From assembly GCF_015706575.1 (NCBI RefSeq), contig NW_024037063.1, forward strand, positions 15,810,927 to 15,874,926: a stretch of DNA of 64,000 nucleotides, in the 5' to 3' direction. The stretch comes from Patiria miniata. Its lineage: Eukaryota > Echinodermata > Asteroidea > Valvatida > Asterinidae. Shown in pieces: positions 59,029 to 64,000 of the stretch (its first letter is position 1; each line of letters starts with the position of its first letter). Below the pieces are notes generated by a model. The model was not told the origin of the DNA. It did no database searches and worked only from the letters and a program-made list of their open reading frames with translations. The translations under genes and the position numbers were made by a program.

Positions 59029-59282
59029 ATATCATTGGAATGAGGTCTGAATTCATCTGTGCTTCAAACCATGCTACCCCATATCCATGTTGGAGTCCAA
59101 GCATCCAGGACATGCGAAAACAGCAACATTCTGTTTGCAGCGACCACCCTTCACAGAATGTTTGTTTCTATTATACTTTTCCTTTCATTTTAATATGACC
59201 ATGAGTTTGTTTTATTATTTCCATACAGTGTGGTATTTCATCTAGATGTATCCTCACTTTTTTGTAAGATTCATTTCATCTA

Positions 59283-59939
59283 CAGGGTGGTTAAAAAAAA
59301 AAGGACACCCACATTTGACAGCAATTTTCACCTATTTTTAAATATTATTTTTAACTGTCGATTAGTAGCTATTAAAGTACTGGCCTTTAAGCAAATGTGA
59401 CGAAAAAAATCATTGCATTTGCACATTTTGTCTTTGAACTATGCTAATTTGAACATTTCATGTGCGAAACCTGTTTGTCCACGGGGGTATACATTCCCTT
59501 CGCTTGACTGAGCTCAGCTATCGGAGCTTTATTTGAAAGGGCATGACATTTGATTTTTATATTATGTAATGTTATGCAACAATGAACTTAAGCCGACAGC
59601 TCATTGAGTAGATGATCTCAATGAATAATGAATAATTAGACAGCTTCAATAAAAGTTTCCAGGTCAAAATATATTTTGGTGGGAAGGTTTTTTAATTTGT
59701 ATGAACTACGAAAACGTCCAATTTACATAGAATAACCCGTGGACACGACTGATTTTGGTGACTTGTATTCAAATTAACCTGATATCACTATTTTTGCGAC
59801 TTTTACTAAGCTTTTTTCACCATGCATGGTTACAGGCCTATACTTTACTACTATGTGAAAAAAAAAAATTGAAATAAGTTCATTAAGTAGGTGAAAATTG
59901 CTGTCAAAGGTGGGTGTCCTTTTTTTTTTAACCACCCTG
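59283..59939. mobile_element. Tc1/mariner-type MITE with about 50-bp inverted ends
   Basis: TA on both sides (59281-59282, 59940-59941). Ends cagggtggttaaaaaa / complement, extending through gacagcaattttcaccta. 657 bp, no transposase. Contains an AATAAA at 59648-59653, the first such hexamer after the exon 13b stop. Confidence 0.88.
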
Positions 59940-60199
59940 TATTATCCATAACCAAATCTGTGTTGCCAACATGGCCAGTGTATGGTTGGGAAAAGAATGA
60001 ATTACTTCAATACCATAACAGGTTTTGTTTACATATATGGAATGAATAATATGCTTCAATGCATGTTCTTGAAAAGTAATACTACTCTATTTCGGGATTG
60101 ATGTTTTGCAGATTTTAGGGGGAAAAACAAACAAACAACCCTAGCATACATAACAAACAAACAAACCGCCCAAAAACTCACACAAACAAAAATAAAACA

Positions 60200-60960
60200 A
60201 ATAAAACAACTAGACTTATGTTTGTGGACAAACACAGGGCTGTTTCGGCATCTTTTTCTTGTGACGTGACATGTGACATGTAATGTTTCAAGTATAAGTT
60301 CCATCCAGGAAGGATGTGTAGTGCTGTTTATAATAAATGGTGGCATAAAATATGTGATTACATTCTCATTATGGTGTCACATGTCACGTGATGACATGAT
60401 GACGTCACATCTATTTTCATCAATAATCAACAAACTGCCGCTAGAGGGCACTCTAACATTTTATGACGTCACCGTTATTTTTTTTTGTCAAGAGCAACTT
60501 AGCCAGAACATACATCGTCCAAAGCAAGTTTACCAAATTTAAATAACAAGACACTTCCGGTTTCAACCAGAAGGGTCACGTGATATTGCACATAATATCA
60601 AAATGAAGACCCTGGATTATTCTATCCATTCTTGCAAACGTCAAGTTCAGGTCTCCCACAATTTATTTTATATTGAATTTCAAAGATTATATCTATTAAT
60701 GTATAAAGCTACGTCATGTAAACCATGATGAAATCATTGTGACGTCACTTCAGTTTTCATCTATAACACATCCCGGTCTAGGTACATACCAACTTTCAAC
60801 CCAATCAGACCTGTAGTTCTGTAGATATGACCTTCAAAATATGCACTTTTAATATGACGCCACGTGACTCATGATGACGTCATGACATCAATTTTCGGCA
60901 CACATCAGTGGGTGGTGGTCTAAAGTGTGTGCCAAGAATAAAGGCTGGTTGCCGAAAAAG
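60200..60960 (-). repeat. CRE-type repeat R2, reverse copy
   Basis: Contains complements of the gtccgattgggttgaaa and atgtaggtaga motifs and four TGACGTCA octamers. It lies in the possible 3' UTR or 3' flank of the G-alpha gene. Confidence 0.7.
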
Positions 60961-62720
60961 CCCCACACTGCTTGGGGTTGAAGATACCATATGCTGAAAT
61001 TATGAGTGTGTGAAGGGGCCTGGACCCATTCAAGCAAGTTCAAGGACTGCTGTATGTACACAAATATTTTCTCTCGCACAGAAATGCTTTGTATCCCTGG
61101 GCTATGGCTGTGCCTGGTAAAATGTTTGAGGTGTGTCAGTAGATTGGGAAGATGAGCTAAGGTTTGGTAAAATCCTTTAACGTTGAGTTGGAAGAGTCAA
61201 AGTTAATTTTTGTTAAGCAATATCAGTATGGAAATAAATACTCAAACTCTTTGTTAAAACTTTGAAATCTACATTAAGCTAAACTGATAGATTGTACAAA
61301 TGCTGAGATGCATTATTTATTTCTGTATATAATGTAACTATGTACAATACAATTTCAAGTATAAAATATTGTGTACAAAGAGGGTAATGTACCATCAATA
61401 ACAATGTACAAATTGCAGAGGTTTTTTGCTTCAAATTTTTAAAAGGAATTATGACATTCTTAATTCATAATTGCATTCTAAAATTAGGAACAATGGAAGA
61501 CTTTTGATATACCAGTCGGCAACACACATACAAGTGCTTATCTATTGTTTGGGTTATTTTGAGCATGCACGTGACGCAAACAATTGACAATTGTGTTTGC
61601 TGCCACCTAGCATCTCAGAAGGCTCCTATGTGCTGTGTGTGACTGTTACCATTGTAGCAATTGTCCTCACTTAATACGTGCCTAGAAAGCAAACATTGTA
61701 GCATTGCAACATTGTACATGTAGTTGGCCCAGCCCTACCTGGTTGGAACCACAAATCCTTGTAGTAATGACTAAAGGTACTGCAGGACAGTTACCTCAGA
61801 TCAGCATTTTGTTGCTTCAATTAATATTAATGTGAAAAAGAAAAAAAATGGGATAAGAATAAAGTGAAGCATCTTTTTCCTTTGATAAATCCATATTGAA
61901 ATGCTGATATTATCATCCAAATATCCAATTTGGAAGAGGTAAAGAATAAACTGAGTAATTGCATTGCACCCCATTTTATATATGAACCAAGGAAAATTTG
62001 AAAAAGTTAGGAAAATTCAATTCAAAAGTAAAATCCCCTACACGTTTACCCCTACTTATACTTTACAATGGAGATATGCAAATTTATGGATATTAAAATG
62101 TGGAGTGCATGCACCAAATTCCATCCATCTCTGACATGAATCTCTACTATAGTTGGGCCGGACAATTACAATACAACCCTTCAGTCAACACCTTTAAACC
62201 ACATGTTTAGGACAGTAGCAACAGTTTTGGAATAACATGACTACCTGCCAATTTGGAAATAATACACCTTAAACAAAAGTAGAGGATCCATTACCAAAAA
62301 CATTCCTCATGTTACTTATTTATTGCTCATCAGACTGTTAGCATGTTGCATCTATTAGCCTTCAGTTTGTTATCTACCCAGGGCTGGTAAATTACTGTTA
62401 TTTTTGAAGTACACAGTTTGGGTTTATAGACAATTTGAAAAGTCTCTGAATAATAATTGAGCTGCAATGCAGGGTTGATTACTCTGGTATGTTAGTAAAT
62501 GCCAATTTGATACATTTTGAATATTTAAGTACGGTAGTATTAATATTGACAATAAACTCACATTTGCCAATAAACTCACAAAAAAGTGAATTTATTTTTG
62601 CCGTTTTGCTGTATTTATTCTAAACTCTCCATCACATATACGTGTATTGTGTCCCAAAATATAGACTTGTTATGTTTTGCAAATGAAAAACTTCAGAGGT
62701 AAAAAACGGATACTTTTTTC
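60961..62720. other. No gene seen; possible long 3' UTR or 3' flank
   Basis: AT-rich, largely free of the repeats that fill the introns, with AATAAA hexamers (for example at about 61232). It could be 3' UTR of the 13b transcript or intergenic; the sequence alone does not decide. Confidence 0.35.
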
Positions 62721-62724
62721 TAGT

Positions 62725-62860
62725 CTAGTGTTGTAGTGGAGACCGGATAGTCCGAGACCGAGACCAAAACCAAGACCTGAAGTTTCAAGACCCAGACCAA
62801 CCCCCTTTAAGGTGGACCGAGACTGATATAGTCAGAGACCGAGACCAAGACTGCAGATAA
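62725..62860. repeat. GAGACC-repeat cluster, possible half of a subterminal-array element
   Basis: tagtgttgtagtggagaccg followed by repeated gagaccgagaccaa and its variants. It resembles the left end of the CGAGT element (25273) in layout. No right end was found. Confidence 0.4.
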
Positions 62861-63249
62861 TAAATATTAATCATTAAATTAAAAAACAAGACACATATAT
62901 TTAATTAGTTGCCAGTTGTAACCGTTTTTATTCACGAAGATTTTAGACAATATTTTGACCAGTGGCAGTGTTGACAAATTGACATATGCAATCCCAGAAA
63001 ATGGGTGGCCCTTGTTGCAAGTTTACTTTGCTTTATTAAAATGCTGAACTTGTTTCACATTGTTCAGATAGGCGTATTGTCCCAGGACAAAAAAAGCACA
63101 CAGTGTTTCCTGTTCCCTGCTTTACCATCTGTAAATTCTTTATGGCCTCTGTAACCAAAGTTTATTATGGCAGATGTGCTCCACATGACCACGCGTAGTT
63201 TACATGTCGTGCATATCGCGCTGCATGTAGTTCACGTTGATAACCTCTT

Positions 63250-63537
63250 CATGGGCGTCACCAGGATTTTTTCTAGAGGGGGGGGGGGGCAAAAACTTTT
63301 TTTCCCAAAAAATGCTTGTATTTCTCAACACATTCTCGATTTATCAGTTTTAGAGGGGGGCAGGGACTTTTGCCCCCCCCCCCCAACTCATTAAATTTAC
63401 ACCACTTTGTCTTCACGCCTCTTTTTCTTTTTTTCTTTTTTTCTTTTTTTTCTTCTTTTTTTTCTTCTTTTTGTTGGCTTTTCCAGGGGGGGGGGGGGGG
63501 CAAGTGCCCCCCCTTGCCCCCCCTCGCGACGCCCATG
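63250..63537. mobile_element. hAT-type MITE, copy 2
   Basis: aacctctt (63242-63249) and aacctcgt (63538-63545) form an 8-bp duplication with one change. Same ends and G/C-tract interior as 11809-12094. Confidence 0.88.
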
Positions 63538-63545
63538 AACCTCGT

Positions 63546-64000
63546 TTATGGAGTCGTTATTTTATTTTCTGTTGCGGACTGCACATTACGTTGTAAAGAA
63601 TTGCCAACTTGCTGTACGTACATACATTGCACTGTACATGTGTGTGAACTTGCATACATGGACCAGTCTCGAGACACACAACAATGATTAAATGGAACAA
63701 ATTTCAATTTACACTTGGTAAGACAATGTGTGAAGTGAGTCCTATATTTATCACCAAATTTTGTTAACATTTGGCTACAACTATGTAACAAATCAGCTGG
63801 GGATAAAACCAATATTCATTTTTCTCATGATACATATTTCATCACTGACTTTTAAACTGATATTACTAGCAAACTACATGTAGGATGACATCTTTAAAAG
63901 ATACGTTTCTTAGCTATGTCAGCTCAAATCCACATGCATTTTTTTTTTAAAGGTTATTTCCCCTTCTTTCACTTGGGGGTTGTGGGTCGAGTCGGGGACA
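63546..64000. other. No gene seen at the window end
   Basis: No coding or repeat signal recognised, apart from a ggtcgagtcgggga string at the very end. Confidence 0.4.

Noticed and set aside
62725-62860. A complete hAT element with GAGACC arrays
   Set aside because: Only one end can be seen; no matching inverted end or target duplication within the window.

Overview
The window is animal genomic DNA dominated by one large, intron-rich gene on the + strand and by the transposable elements that fill its introns. The gene encodes a Gs-class heterotrimeric G-protein alpha subunit. I could follow it from its first coding exon (87-207) to its last (58870-59028). The exons join in consistent phase into an open frame of 402 codons, or 403 with the other last exon. 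It carries every G-box: P-loop GAGESGKS, switch I arginine, DVGGQ, NKQD and TCAVD. It also has Gs-type signatures ([26 protein letters not shown]). No other host gene was found. The dispersed repeat types (tRNA-derived SINEs, a YR retrotransposon with an SGNH hydrolase, many MITEs) and frequent acatgtacatgta strings suggest a marine invertebrate. An invertebrate deuterostome (hemichordate, echinoderm or cephalochordate) is my best guess, but it is not proven.

Layout: exon 1 at 87-207; intron 1 (9 kb) with CRE-rich repeats, paired TTAA MITEs, a GGTAATTCTG element and a long fold-back; exon 2 at 9160-9232; intron 2 (7.4 kb) with a LINE nested in a MITE, hAT, MULE, Harbinger and pogo-like MITEs and a CR1-like LINE; exon 3 at 16679-16733; intron 3 (7.9 kb) with two CRE-rich repeats and a tandem tRNA-Ser-like SINE array; exon 4 at 24676-24795; intron 4 (7 kb) with a GAGTC-array hAT element and nested fold-backs; exons 5-10 at 31751-37853; intron 10 (12.8 kb) with a Ngaro/DIRS-type retrotransposon fossil that carries a 3-kb, 24-bp minisatellite and a hAT-like insertion; exon 11 at 50613-50690 (frame-neutral cassette); exon 12 at 52851-52924; intron 12 with a CCATGG-array element; then two competing last exons, 13a (55337-55492) and 13b (58870-59028), separated by a 2.5-kb element with very long inverted repeats.

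Main points of interest. (1) Exons 13a and 13b both join exon 12 in phase 0. They encode alternative beta6/alpha5 C-termini, the part of a G-alpha that reads the receptor: one ends FNLL like Gs, the other ends AGIIR. (2) The predicted N-terminus has no Gly2 and no Cys for lipidation, while frame-neutral exon 11 inserts a CC-plus-polybasic loop. (3) Several unrelated-looking DNA elements share one architecture, with subterminal tandem arrays that echo their own terminal motif. (4) TTAA-flanked MITE families carry central palindromes that change in compensated pairs. (5) Introns and flanks contain about 30 TGACGTCA octamers, the CREB site, in dispersed repeats.
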